From: Ruminococcus sp.
GTDB lineage: Bacteria > Bacillota > Clostridia > Oscillospirales > Ruminococcaceae
Assembly (NCBI GenBank): GCA_019417865.1
Contig: DYCW01000305.1
Location: 1 to 8,213, forward strand
Direction: 5' to 3'
DNA length: 8,213 nucleotides
In this document: positions 1 to 5,785 of the stretch, one piece after another
Layout: every line of letters starts with the position of its first letter
How positions within the stretch are numbered: the first letter of the stretch is position 1
The notes under the pieces: generated by a model
Told to the model about the DNA's origin: nothing
The model's input: only the letters and a program-made list of their open reading frames with translations
The model's database searches: none
Position numbers and translations under genes: made by a program

Positions 1-2
1 AA

Positions 3-611
3 CCAGAAGTGACTGCCACAACAGCTACCCAAACAGAATTGGTTACTACTACCATTCAAACCATGGCAACGGTTACACAGACTACTGCAACGGTACAAAC
101 GACTCTTATTTACTCCGGTACCGATCCGCATGCATCCGGCGGGCAAAGCCACAGCAATGCTTCTGACTCCCCCATCGGCCGTATCCTTTTGAAAATACTT
201 CTCGTTCTGATTCTCCTTACAGCCATCCTTGCCGCCCCCTTCCTAATACGCATGTGTAGGATCAAAAAACGAATGGAACAGTTTCAGTCTACCAATCGTG
301 CAAAAGCAGTGCTGTCCATGTACTCCTATTGGGAACAGCTGCTTGCATTTATTGGCATTTCGGCGGGCAATCAACCGATTCTCACATTTGCTCGATTTGC
401 TGCACAGCAGCTTCAAGAAAAGCAGCTACCAGCAGAACAAACGGCGTCCTTCTGCCTGTTGGTTTCGGCTGTGGATATGGGTGGAAAAACACCATCTGAA
501 GAAGAACGCACTATGGCACTTCACATGTTACAGCAGCTGGCTGATGCCATTTATCAATCTAGCAAACCGCTGCAAAAGCTGTACATGAAGTATATCAAAC
601 ATTTTATTTAG
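3..611 (+). CDS. C-terminal part of a membrane protein resembling TgpA/transglutaminase-type proteins (5' end outside window)
   Basis: The reading frame is open to the left edge, and the first possible start (GTG at 9) has no ribosome site, so this is the 3' end of a longer gene. The visible part begins with a Thr-rich stretch (about half of the first 32 residues are Thr), which looks like an extracellular linker. One hydrophobic helix follows at nt 180-248 (ILLKILLVLILLTAILAAPF), then a basic RMCRIKKR stop-transfer that places the remaining ~120 residues in the cytoplasm. That tail (SYWEQLLAFIGI, then a helical segment ending in KHFI) resembles the DUF4129-like cytoplasmic end of TgpA-type proteins, whose extracellular transglutaminase-like domain would lie upstream of the window. 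In that family the gene often follows moxR and DUF58 genes. The architecture is seen; the family is inferred from layout and a weak motif resemblance. The next gene starts 17 nt downstream, so the two are probably one operon. Confidence 0.6.
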   Translation, partial: PEVTATTATQTELVTTTIQTMATVTQTTATVQTTLIYSGTDPHASGGQSHSNASDSPIGRILLKILLVLILLTAILAAPFLIRMCRIKKRMEQFQSTNRAKAVLSMYSYWEQLLAFIGISAGNQPILTFARFAAQQLQEKQLPAEQTASFCLLVSAVDMGGKTPSEEERTMALHMLQQLADAIYQSSKPLQKLYMKYIKHFI

Positions 612-613
612 GA

Positions 614-620
614 AAAGGGG
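614..620 (+). promoter_or_regulatory. Ribosome binding site of the DUF308-like gene
   Basis: AAAGGGG lies 8 nt before the ATG at 629, between the stop codon of the preceding gene (609-611) and this start. It supports the ATG and translation of both genes from one transcript. Confidence 0.7.
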
Positions 621-628
621 TCTTTCTC

Positions 629-1228
629 ATGTCAAACGATACACCAAACAAAAAAACATCCTCTCAGAAAAAACTGTTTTCTATCATGCAGTTCGTGATG
701 CCACTGCTGCTCATTGCACTTGGCATTCTACTGATTCGGCGGCGAGATGCCTTGAATACCGTCTTTATGACCATTGGTGTTTTCATTGCATTGATTGGGT
801 TGATTTACACAGTCATTTACTATGCAACCAAACAATATGAAAAAAAGCCACCTTATCTCGCCTCTGGAATCGGACTGCTTCTCATCGGCGGAATCATCAT
901 TGTCATTCCTCTTCTGGCAGATACCTTTATTCCCTTCTGCATCGGTCTGTTTATTCTTGTCAGTGGTGTAAGTGGGCTGATAGATGCCTTACAGCTCAAA
1001 AAATTCAGTACAGACTGGCAGATTCCACTTTCCTTTTCTGTTCTCATTACTTTAATGGGTGTGGCAGTTCTCATTTGCACGTTTTACCTGTCTGGTGTAG
1101 TTTGGATTGTCATTGGGGTAATGCTGATTATCAGCGGATTGATGCGGCTTGTCAACGCCGTCATCTCTGCCAGAGCAAAGAAAAAACATGGTACGACCGT
1201 CATAGAAGGCGATGTAAAAGAATTGTAA
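629..1228 (+). CDS. DUF308/HdeD-like six-helix membrane protein
   Basis: This 199-residue protein starts with a polar, Lys-rich cytoplasmic N-terminus and then has six hydrophobic helices at about residues 18-36, 44-66, 76-96, 99-121, 132-152 and 156-177. It ends in a basic, charged tail (ARAKKKHG, then VIEGDVKEL). Gly-rich helices with repeated patterns such as LLLIALGILLI, IGVFIALIGLIY and VIGVMLIISGLMRLVNA match the internally repeated DUF308 module found in HdeD-like proteins. HdeD of enteric bacteria is linked to acid resistance; the role in Clostridia is not known, so no function is assigned. It follows the TgpA-like gene by 17 nt and is the last gene before a strong hairpin terminator, so it is probably the final cistron of that operon. 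The family call is fairly firm, the function open. Confidence 0.75.
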   Translation: MSNDTPNKKTSSQKKLFSIMQFVMPLLLIALGILLIRRRDALNTVFMTIGVFIALIGLIYTVIYYATKQYEKKPPYLASGIGLLLIGGIIIVIPLLADTFIPFCIGLFILVSGVSGLIDALQLKKFSTDWQIPLSFSVLITLMGVAVLICTFYLSGVVWIVIGVMLIISGLMRLVNAVISARAKKKHGTTVIEGDVKEL

Positions 1229-1242
1229 ATCAATGAATAACA

Positions 1243-1281
1243 GAAAAACCGGCACCCTTTACAGGATGCCGGTACTTTTTT
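1243..1281. terminator. Bidirectional intrinsic terminator
   Basis: A 7-bp perfect stem, ACCGGCA (1248-1254) with TGCCGGT (1267-1273), extends inward by two C-G pairs around a bulged A. An A-run (1244-1248) precedes it and a T-run (1276-1281) follows it. The hairpin therefore reads as a Rho-independent terminator on both strands. It lies 15 nt after the DUF308-like stop codon and 21 nt beyond the convergent repeat-protein stop codon. Confidence 0.85.
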
Positions 1282-1301
1282 GATGTGATGTAAAATGGCA
1301 G

Positions 1302-4300
1302 TTATTTAGAAACTGTGAATTTCTGATAAGAAACAATTTGATTTTGGTAACTGCCGTTTGTTGCAATGATACCATAATAATATGTATCTGCCGAAAGCAA
1401 ATTAAAATTGACGTATGCATCCAACCGACTGATGTCGTAACTTTTCGCATTCGGTACAACCTTCTTGCCAGTAATCAAGTTCCCGGAAGAACTGAAGACA
1501 CCTACTGTCAAGCTTGTAATATTAGAAGATGCCGATTTCACAGTGCCACGAATGCTAACTGCCTTCCCTACCTTAATATTGGGAATGGTTCTGCCGCCAG
1601 AAAAACTCATAGTATCTGCCTGATTTTGAGAGCTGCCCTTTGCAGTGACCTGAAACGCCTGATTGGTCACAACATAATCCTTCTGTGCACCATTGGATAC
1701 CATTACACGATAGGTATAATTTCCAGGCGTCAACAGATTGAAATTGACATAGGCATCCAAATTCCGTAGATCATAGGACATCGCATTCGGTGTAACCGTT
1801 TTACCAGTAATCAAATTACCAGAAGCAGAGTAAACACCTGCCGTCAGTTTTGTGATATTGGAACTTGCAGATTTTACAGTTCCCTTTACCACCACCGCAC
1901 TGCCTTCTGTAATATTCGGCACACTGATTCCACCTGTGATACTGAGCGTATCCTTTGCGATACTGCCACCATCAGATACCGTAAATTTCTGATTGACCAC
2001 TGTATCATTAGAATACGAAGCATTTGTTGCAATAATCTTGTAATAATACGTTCCAGCTGTCAAGTCCCCGAAGCTGACATAGTAGTCTACATTCGCAATA
2101 TTGTAAGACTTAGCATTTGGAGTAACAGTCTTACCGGTAATCAGATTACCGGAAGCAGAATAAACACCAACGGTCAGTTTTGTAATATTCGAGGATTTTG
2201 ACTGCACCACACCACCAATGGAAACTGCCTTGCCAACCGGAATATTCGGAATTGTCGTACCGCCAGTCATGCCGATGGTGTCAGATACTGTGCTGCCGTT
2301 GCTGGTTACGGTAAATTTCTGGTTGACAACCGCATAATTCGTGTGAGAACCATTTGTGACCAAAACCTTATAGTAATAAGTTCCGGCTGTTAGGTCGCCG
2401 AATTTGACATAATAATCCAGATTCGCAACATTGTAAGATGTATTATTCGGGTACGCAGACCGCCCAGTCATCAAATTGTTATTCTGATCATATACACCAA
2501 CCGTAATCATTGTAATATTAGAACCTGATTGTACCGTTCCACCAATGGAAACCGCCTTACCAACCGGAATATTCGGAATCGTCGTACCGCCAGTCATGCC
2601 GATGGTGTCAGATACTGTGCTGCCGTTGCTGGTTACGGTAAATTTCTGGTTGACAACCGCATAATTCGTGTGAGAACCATTTGTGACCAAAACCTTATAG
2701 TAATAAGTTCCGGCTGTTAGGTCGCCGAATTTGACATAATAATCCAGATTCGCAACATTGTAAGATGTATTATTCGGGTACGCAGACCGCCCAGTCATCA
2801 AATTGTTATTCTGATCATATACACCAACCGTAATCATTGTAATATTAGAACCTGATTGTACCGTTCCACCAATGGAAACCGCCTTACCAACCGGAATATT
2901 CGGAATCGTCGTACCGCCAGTCATGCCGATGGTGTCAGATACCGTGTTGCCGTTGCTGGTTACGGTAAATTTCTGGTTGACAACGGTATAATTTGTATGG
3001 GTACCATTGGTCGCAACCATTCTGTAGTAATACGTTCCGGCATTTAACACGCCAAAGTTAACATAAGCATCCAGATTGGTAACATTGTAGGTCTTTGCAT
3101 TGGGCACAACGGTTCTGCCAGTGAGTGGTCTATCATTTTCATCAAATACTCCGACAGTCAGTCTTGTAATATTAGAGGACTGTGAGGTGATGGTACCGCC
3201 AATGGAAACGGATTGCCCGACCATAATATTGGGAATCGTTGTCCCACCCGTCACACTAATATTGTCTGCCATCGTACTACCGTTGCCGACTACATTGAAT
3301 TTCTGGCTAACAACTGCATAATTGGTATGGGTACTATTGCTGACCAAAACCTTATAGTAATATGTCCCTGCCGTCAGATCGCCGAAATTAACATAATAGT
3401 CCAAATTCGCAACATTATATGCTCTTGCATTCGGATACGCAGATCGTCCAGTCACCAAGTTGTTATTTTGATCATATACACCAGCTGTAATCTTTGTAAT
3501 ATTAGACTCCGACTGCACCGTTCCGCCAATGGAAACCGCCATTCCAACCGGAATACTGGTTGGAATGGTTGTGCCATTTGTAATAGAGATGGCACTTTCT
3601 GCAACATTATTCACATGGCTGCTGACTGTAAAGGTTTGATTGACAACGGTATAATTGGTATTACTGGTGTTGGTGGCAATTACTTTGTAATAATATGTAC
3701 CTGCCGGTAAGGTACCAAACTGCACATAACTGTCCAGACCGCGGATGTCATAGTTCTGTGTATACGGTCGAACGGTTTTTCCGGTTAGCTGACTGCCATT
3801 CTGATCAAATACTCCGACCGTCAATTTTGTAATTTGTGTGGCTGCTGACATCACCACGCCAGTCAAACGGACAAACTGTCCCTCTGTAATATCTGGGATC
3901 GTAACCCCTCCAGTAATACTGAGGTCATCTGCTGGTGTGCCAAGTGGAGAAAAATCATCTGATACAGTAAAACTCTGGTTCAAAATGGTATAGTCGTTAT
4001 AAGTAGCATTGCTGGCAGTTACACGGTAATAATAGGTACCTGTTTGGAGTGACTCAAACTGCATTTCATTGTCCAATGTATGCAGGTCATATTCCACTTG
4101 ATTGGGAGAAATCGTTTTTCCTGTCACCTGTTCCCCAGCATTGTTATAAATGCCAACTGTCAGAGCAGTAATTTTAGAAAAATCCGATTTTACCATGCCA
4201 CTGATAGAAACAGCAGTACCTTTTGTAATATCTGGAATCGTATGATGGGAAGTTATACTAAGGAAATCAGATGGTGCAACTTCAATAGGAAGTTCTTCTG

Positions 4301-4466
4301 GTACTGCAACGACAGAAGGTGTCAAGACGTCTACAGTATCTTCCGCCAATACCGCCGCTTCTGTAACAATTGGTGCTGCCATACACGAAACCGCTGCAAT
4401 CTCCTGTACAGAGAGAAGTGCTAAAAATACACTGACAAATACTTTTACTTGATTGTGGCTTTTCAT
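1302..4466 (-). CDS. Secreted protein of nine tandem ~110-residue beta-rich repeats
   Basis: About 1054 residues from the ATG at 4466. The start was chosen because GAAAGGGTGG (4482-4473) lies 9 nt before it; an in-frame ATG at 4472 sits only 3 nt after that site, and the TTG at 4487 precedes it. The N-terminus is a signal peptide (MKSHNQ, then VFVSVFLALLSV, with likely cleavage near SCMAA). A Pro/Val/Glu-rich linker of about 35 residues follows, and then nine repeats fill the protein to its last residue. Each repeat carries the pattern SITGG-TIPNI-VG-AVSIGGTV-S--NIT-LTVGVY, then TGK-V-PN--SY, LD-YV-FG-L-AGTYYYKV, TN and a closing V-NQKFTV. The alternating hydrophobic spacing suggests Ig-like or fibronectin-like beta-sandwiches, but I cannot name the family. 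There is no LPXTG signal, dockerin, SLH domain or catalytic motif. A stalk, adhesin or matrix protein is likely by inference. The gene is monocistronic with its own promoter. Confidence 0.8.
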   Translation of the reverse strand: MKSHNQVKVFVSVFLALLSVQEIAAVSCMAAPIVTEAAVLAEDTVDVLTPSVVAVPEELPIEVAPSDFLSITSHHTIPDITKGTAVSISGMVKSDFSKITALTVGIYNNAGEQVTGKTISPNQVEYDLHTLDNEMQFESLQTGTYYYRVTASNATYNDYTILNQSFTVSDDFSPLGTPADDLSITGGVTIPDITEGQFVRLTGVVMSAATQITKLTVGVFDQNGSQLTGKTVRPYTQNYDIRGLDSYVQFGTLPAGTYYYKVIATNTSNTNYTVVNQTFTVSSHVNNVAESAISITNGTTIPTSIPVGMAVSIGGTVQSESNITKITAGVYDQNNNLVTGRSAYPNARAYNVANLDYYVNFGDLTAGTYYYKVLVSNSTHTNYAVVSQKFNVVGNGSTMADNISVTGGTTIPNIMVGQSVSIGGTITSQSSNITRLTVGVFDENDRPLTGRTVVPNAKTYNVTNLDAYVNFGVLNAGTYYYRMVATNGTHTNYTVVNQKFTVTSNGNTVSDTIGMTGGTTIPNIPVGKAVSIGGTVQSGSNITMITVGVYDQNNNLMTGRSAYPNNTSYNVANLDYYVKFGDLTAGTYYYKVLVTNGSHTNYAVVNQKFTVTSNGSTVSDTIGMTGGTTIPNIPVGKAVSIGGTVQSGSNITMITVGVYDQNNNLMTGRSAYPNNTSYNVANLDYYVKFGDLTAGTYYYKVLVTNGSHTNYAVVNQKFTVTSNGSTVSDTIGMTGGTTIPNIPVGKAVSIGGVVQSKSSNITKLTVGVYSASGNLITGKTVTPNAKSYNIANVDYYVSFGDLTAGTYYYKIIATNASYSNDTVVNQKFTVSDGGSIAKDTLSITGGISVPNITEGSAVVVKGTVKSASSNITKLTAGVYSASGNLITGKTVTPNAMSYDLRNLDAYVNFNLLTPGNYTYRVMVSNGAQKDYVVTNQAFQVTAKGSSQNQADTMSFSGGRTIPNIKVGKAVSIRGTVKSASSNITSLTVGVFSSSGNLITGKKVVPNAKSYDISRLDAYVNFNLLSADTYYYGIIATNGSYQNQIVSYQKFTVSK
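1305..4262 (-). repeat. Nine-unit tandem repeat array within the secreted protein
   Basis: In protein order, the units run from nt 4262-3924, 3923-3591, 3590-3261, 3260-2931, 2930-2604, 2603-2277, 2276-1947, 1946-1611 and 1610-1305, with 102 to 113 residues each. Units 5 and 6 are identical in protein. Unit 3 shares their YDQNNNL and TGRSAYPN motifs. Units 7 and 8 share SASGNLITGKTVTPNA, and unit 9 has a close SSSGNLITGKKVVPNA. Units 1 and 2, next to the signal peptide, are the most divergent. Period and boundaries come from direct alignment of the translated repeats. Confidence 0.95.
2254..2942. repeat. Exact 327-bp tandem DNA duplication (repeat units 5 and 6)
   Basis: Bases 2254-2615 match bases 2581-2942 without a difference when read side by side, a run of 362 bp at an offset of 327 bp (exactly 109 codons). 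The match breaks at single-base differences on both sides (2253 against 2580, 2616 against 2943). Other repeat pairs differ at many synonymous sites, so this pair is a recent duplication or gene conversion that kept the frame. Confidence 0.95.
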
Positions 4467-4677
4467 AATCATCCACCCTTTCAACAAAAATTAGAAAGCA
4501 AGGAGTGCTGTTTCTGCATATTTCTTTTTTCTACTGCAGATTATTCTACTTGTTTTGCTGTAACATAAAATAGCAATCATAAAATACATTTTCCGATTTC
4601 AAAAAATAGGAAGATTCCAGCTAGGACATCTTTCTCCAATTTCTTCATCAAATGAAACGGATATTTTTCTTTAAGAT
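4467..4677 (-). promoter_or_regulatory. Long 5' leader of the repeat-protein gene
   Basis: The predicted transcription start, about 7 nt after the -10 box, is near 4677, giving a leader of about 210 nt before the ATG at 4466. It is AT-rich. Near its start, GACATCTT (minus 4680-4673) is matched 40 nt later by AAGATGTC (minus 4632-4625), and between them lies the small dyad TTCAT-TTG-ATGAA. The predicted start falls inside the first arm, so the pair may act as DNA dyads rather than as a full RNA stem. I see no known riboswitch consensus, and no T-run after a strong stem, so its role is open. Confidence 0.4.
4473..4482 (-). promoter_or_regulatory. Ribosome binding site of the repeat-protein gene
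   Basis: GAAAGGGTGG on the minus strand lies 9 nt from its GGG to the ATG at 4466. The spacing favours that ATG over the in-frame ATG at 4472 and the TTG at 4487. Confidence 0.75.
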
Positions 4678-4683
4678 GTCTAT

Positions 4684-4712
4684 ATTATAACACGGTTTCT
4701 TGCCTCTGTCAA
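4684..4712 (-). promoter_or_regulatory. Consensus sigma-A promoter for the repeat-protein gene
   Basis: On the minus strand TTGACA (4712-4707) and TATAAT (4689-4684) are separated by exactly 17 nt (4706-4690). Both hexamers match the consensus fully, so a strong constitutive or repressor-controlled promoter is expected. It points at the gene starting at 4466. Confidence 0.9.
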
Positions 4713-4879
4713 GGTAAATAGATCATTTTCTTATTCACTTTATTGGAATAACGCATGATAATTTCTAAAAATAAAATTAGCATGAATTGTATTCCATTTT
4801 TTGTATTTTCATGTTTTTTAGATCTCTTTTACTTCTCAAAACATTTTCATTTATTTCGAAGAAAAAAGAAAAAAGCAGC
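4713..4879. other. AT-rich spacer between the two divergent promoters
   Basis: The spacer is very AT-rich and has no convincing coding frame. It holds an 11-bp interrupted dyad: TGGAATA (4744-4750) then CATG (4754-4757), facing CATG (4781-4784) then TATTCCA (4790-4796). A weaker inverted repeat, CATGAA (4781-4786) with TTCATG (4808-4813), is followed by a T-run. Either could be a regulator-binding site for the divergent promoters, but chance is plausible at this base composition. Confidence 0.35.
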
Positions 4880-4908
4880 TTGACAAACCCTGCACTCTGT
4901 GTTACACT
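4880..4908 (+). promoter_or_regulatory. Promoter of the FNT-family channel gene with extended -10
   Basis: TTGACA (4880-4885) is a full -35 match. Seventeen nt later lies TACACT (4903-4908), matching 4 of 6 -10 bases, with a TGt extension (4900-4902) that compensates for the weak -10. Transcription would start near 4915, about 30 nt before the gene. Confidence 0.75.
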
Positions 4909-4930
4909 ACAAAACGGAATCATAAAACAT

Positions 4931-4939
4931 AGGATGTGA
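4931..4939 (+). promoter_or_regulatory. Ribosome binding site that selects the TTG start of the FNT gene
   Basis: AGGATGTGA matches the anti-Shine-Dalgarno-complementary AGGAGGTGA at 8 of 9 positions. It ends 5 nt before the TTG at 4945. The upstream in-frame GTG at 4936 lies inside this site and so cannot use it. Confidence 0.7.
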
Positions 4940-4944
4940 GTATC

Positions 4945-5622
4945 TTGGAAAAGGCAAAAAACAAATGGATTTCGTTTCTGGCGGACGGTCTACTGTCTGG
5001 TCTGATGCTGGGCATCGGCGGTATGGTTAGTCTCTCCAGCGAAAACCGCTTCTTAGGGGCATTCCTCTTCTCGCTGGGTCTGTTCTGCATTGTACAGTTC
5101 CAATATGGGCTGTTCACTGGCAAAGTAGGCTACATTGTGAATCGGGATCTGCCCTATGTAGCAGAAACCGTCGTCACCTTGCTGGGAAATGCACTGGGTA
5201 CCTTGGTGGCAGCGGTACTGCTGCGACAGGTGCGTTTCTTCACAGCAGCTGTCAGCAATTTGGATGTGACGATAGCAGAACGAGTCCAGGCAACGGTATC
5301 GGGAAAACTGAACGACCATCCGCTAAGCATTTTCCTATTGGCATTTTTCTGCGGAATACTAATGTTTACGGCAGTGGAAGGAAATCGGAAATGTCGATCA
5401 GAACAGAACTTTACTGGTGCTCTGTTTGTGGTCGTGATGCCGGTGATGGTCTTCATCATCTGCGGATTCAATCACTGTATTGCGGATCTGTTCTATTATT
5501 TCTTTGCAGGCTGTCCGCAACCAGGAAAGGCAGTACTCTATTTTATACTGGCAATTGCCGGAAATGCGGTTGGTGGTATGGTGATACCGTTATTGAAAAA
5601 GCTGTCAAACAATCCACTATAA
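4945..5622 (+). CDS. Formate/nitrite transporter (FNT) family channel
   Basis: About 225 residues from the TTG at 4945 (228 if the GTG at 4936 is used). FNT proteins are pentameric inner-membrane channels for small monovalent anions such as formate, nitrite or hydrosulfide. The family features are visible in order: LADGLLSGLMLGIGG in helix 1, then YGLFTGK after helix 2, LLGNALGTL in helix 3, FFCGILMFTAVEG in helix 4, and the signature GFNHCIADLFYYF with its central pore His in helix 5. Helix 6 ends the fold with AIAGNAVGGM. Six membrane helices are present. The protein is shorter than the usual 270-290 residues, mainly because its termini are trimmed. It is expressed alone from its own promoter and closed by its own terminator. 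Which anion it carries cannot be told from the sequence. Confidence 0.85.
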   Translation: MEKAKNKWISFLADGLLSGLMLGIGGMVSLSSENRFLGAFLFSLGLFCIVQFQYGLFTGKVGYIVNRDLPYVAETVVTLLGNALGTLVAAVLLRQVRFFTAAVSNLDVTIAERVQATVSGKLNDHPLSIFLLAFFCGILMFTAVEGNRKCRSEQNFTGALFVVVMPVMVFIICGFNHCIADLFYYFFAGCPQPGKAVLYFILAIAGNAVGGMVIPLLKKLSNNPL

Positions 5623-5637
5623 TGCGAAGCAACAATC

Positions 5638-5673
5638 AAAAAGCGTACTGCCCATGCGGACAGTACGCTTTTT
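5638..5673. terminator. Strong bidirectional intrinsic terminator
   Basis: A perfect 13-bp inverted repeat (AAAAAGCGTACTG at 5638-5650 with CAGTACGCTTTTT at 5661-5673) closes a 10-nt loop. A/T tails on both sides let it act on either strand. It lies 16 nt after the FNT stop codon and 112 nt beyond the stop of the convergent peptidase gene. Confidence 0.9.
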
Positions 5674-5785
5674 CAATGTAAACAAGTTCCTTGTAAATTA
5701 TACTACTATAACCTGATTATACTGTGATTTGCTTACTTAGCTTCTCCGTTCTGGAAAATATCTAACAAAAACATAACTGACAAGC
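5674..5785. other. Convergent intergenic spacer beyond the terminator
   Basis: This stretch lies beyond the minus-strand gene's stop codon and is AT-rich. It contains one small inverted repeat, ACAAG-TTC-CTTGT (5682-5694), just before the terminator as read by that gene. I see no gene in it. Confidence 0.5.

Noticed and set aside
2529..3047. Two similar plus-strand 63-residue frames, at 2529-2720 and 2856-3047
   Set aside because: They are antisense shadows of the repeat array and look alike only because the DNA is duplicated at a 327-bp spacing; no ribosome site is seen.
1338..4424. Other plus-strand frames of 73-165 residues opposite the repeat protein
   Set aside because: All overlap the strongly supported repeat gene and lack signal, domain or ribosome-site support.
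4361..4466. Lipobox at AVSC in the repeat protein's signal peptide
   Set aside because: The residue at -3 is Ala and a Glu lies in the preceding hydrophobic stretch, so ordinary signal peptidase cleavage is more likely.
4592..4620. Terminator-like GGAA-TC-TTCC followed by a T-run in the leader (minus strand)
   Set aside because: The loop would be only 2 nt, too short to form, so no attenuator was called.
4808..4819. Terminator from CATGAA/TTCATG followed by T-run
   Set aside because: A 6-bp AT-rich stem with a 21-nt loop is too weak, and no gene reads into it.
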